Source: DATNIC01 sp035604635
GTDB taxonomy: Bacteria; Vulcanimicrobiota; Vulcanimicrobiia; Vulcanimicrobiales; Vulcanimicrobiaceae
Direction: 5' to 3'
DNA: 28,926 nucleotides
Assembly (NCBI GenBank): GCA_035604635.1
Contig: DATNIC010000224.1
Span: forward strand, 1-28,926
The notes under the pieces were generated by a model. The model had not been told where the DNA came from. It worked only from the letters and a program-made list of their open reading frames with translations, and searched no databases. How positions within the stretch are numbered: position 1 is the first letter of the stretch; every line of letters begins with the position of its first letter. The position numbers were made by a program, and so were the translations under genes. This document shows, piece by piece, positions 28,756-28,926 of this stretch.

Positions 28756-28926
28756 TTAGGCTGCTTTGGCCTTCGCCTTGCGCCGGCGGCGGGGACGCGC
28801 CTTGCGGGCTGTCTTCCGAGCCTTTTTAGCTTTCTTTCTCTTGGCCTTCTTGTGCGGGGCCTTCTTTGCCTTATGAGCCGTCTTCTTCGCTTTGCGCTTC
28901 GGACTGGCTTTCTTTCTGCGTTTAGG
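28756..28926 (-). CDS. Lys/Arg/Ala-rich histone-H1-like protein, C-terminal part
   Basis: The frame is open to the window edge; 56 C-terminal residues are visible before TAA (28758-28756). They contain 22 Lys, 11 Arg and 14 Ala with no acidic residue, in AKK, KKAK and RKA patterns (for example HKKAKRKKAKKARKTARKAR), ending RRRRKAKAKAA. This is the composition of histone H1-like tails (HC1/AlgP-type) of bacterial nucleoid proteins. A disordered DNA-binding tail is expected. Whether an N-terminal folded domain exists cannot be seen. Codon use (AAG/AAA, GCC/GCG/GCT mixed) is not remarkable beyond the composition. Confidence 0.8.
   Translation of the reverse strand, partial: PKRRKKASPKRKAKKTAHKAKKAPHKKAKRKKAKKARKTARKARPRRRRKAKAKAA

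Noticed and set aside
1..28926. CRISPR array, tRNA, rRNA or insertion sequence
   Set aside because: No regularly spaced repeats with spacers, cloverleaf-like segments, transposase motifs or target-site duplications were seen on reading both strands.

Overview
The window is gene-dense, GC-rich bacterial DNA, about 29 kb, with roughly thirty protein genes, very short gaps and many 4-bp start/stop overlaps. No rRNA, tRNA, CRISPR, prophage or insertion-sequence gene was seen. The style (very high third-position GC, GTG and TTG starts, Tat-like leaders, PPi-type phosphofructokinase signature, HD-GYP and hybrid kinase signalling) fits a free-living soil or subsurface bacterium. A deep lineage such as Eremiobacterota (WPS-2) is a guess; the window has no phylogenetic marker that settles it.

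Layout. 1-5880 (+): a probable uptake-and-catabolism operon with two creatinase/Xaa-Pro-peptidase-like (M24) proteins, a nitroreductase-family flavoprotein, and a NitT/TauT-type ABC importer (binding protein, ATPase, two permeases). 5885-8831: Ste24-like M48 protease (-), exported cupredoxin (+), HD-GYP c-di-GMP phosphodiesterase (-). 8947-11310 (-): Mrp-type Fe-S carrier ATPase with an N-terminal DUF1858-like domain, and a phosphofructokinase. 11342-13600 (+): short DprA-like protein, HemL, pterin-carbinolamine dehydratase. 13601-14904: a repeat copy, an 84-aa orphan gene with its own promoter and hairpin, and a GIY-YIG/cyclophilin reading frame. 14891-16431: divergent class A beta-lactamase-fold protein and cell-wall amidase. 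16471-23015: an ABC-2 exporter whose two permeases and ATPase lie on the minus strand but are separated by AlkA, a hybrid histidine kinase and an OmpR-type regulator. 23073-27107 (+): small exported protein, cytidylate-kinase-like protein, MFS exporter, CPA1 Na+/H+ antiporter. 27099-28926 (-): EamA transporter, GNAT acetyltransferase, and the tail of a Lys/Arg/Ala-rich histone-H1-like protein.

Main non-coding signals. (1) A dispersed ~119-bp GC-rich intergenic repeat in three copies (3472-3590 +, 13601-13719 -, 23505-23623 +). Its conserved 3' half ends against a start codon twice and against a stop codon once, and its hairpin arms change in a pairing-preserving way. (2) Four TTTACG-like hexamers spaced exactly 11 bp apart (21971-22009) just upstream of the OmpR-type regulator gene. 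(3) A sigma70-like promoter with an inverted repeat centred on its -10 box (13735-13776) ahead of the orphan gene.
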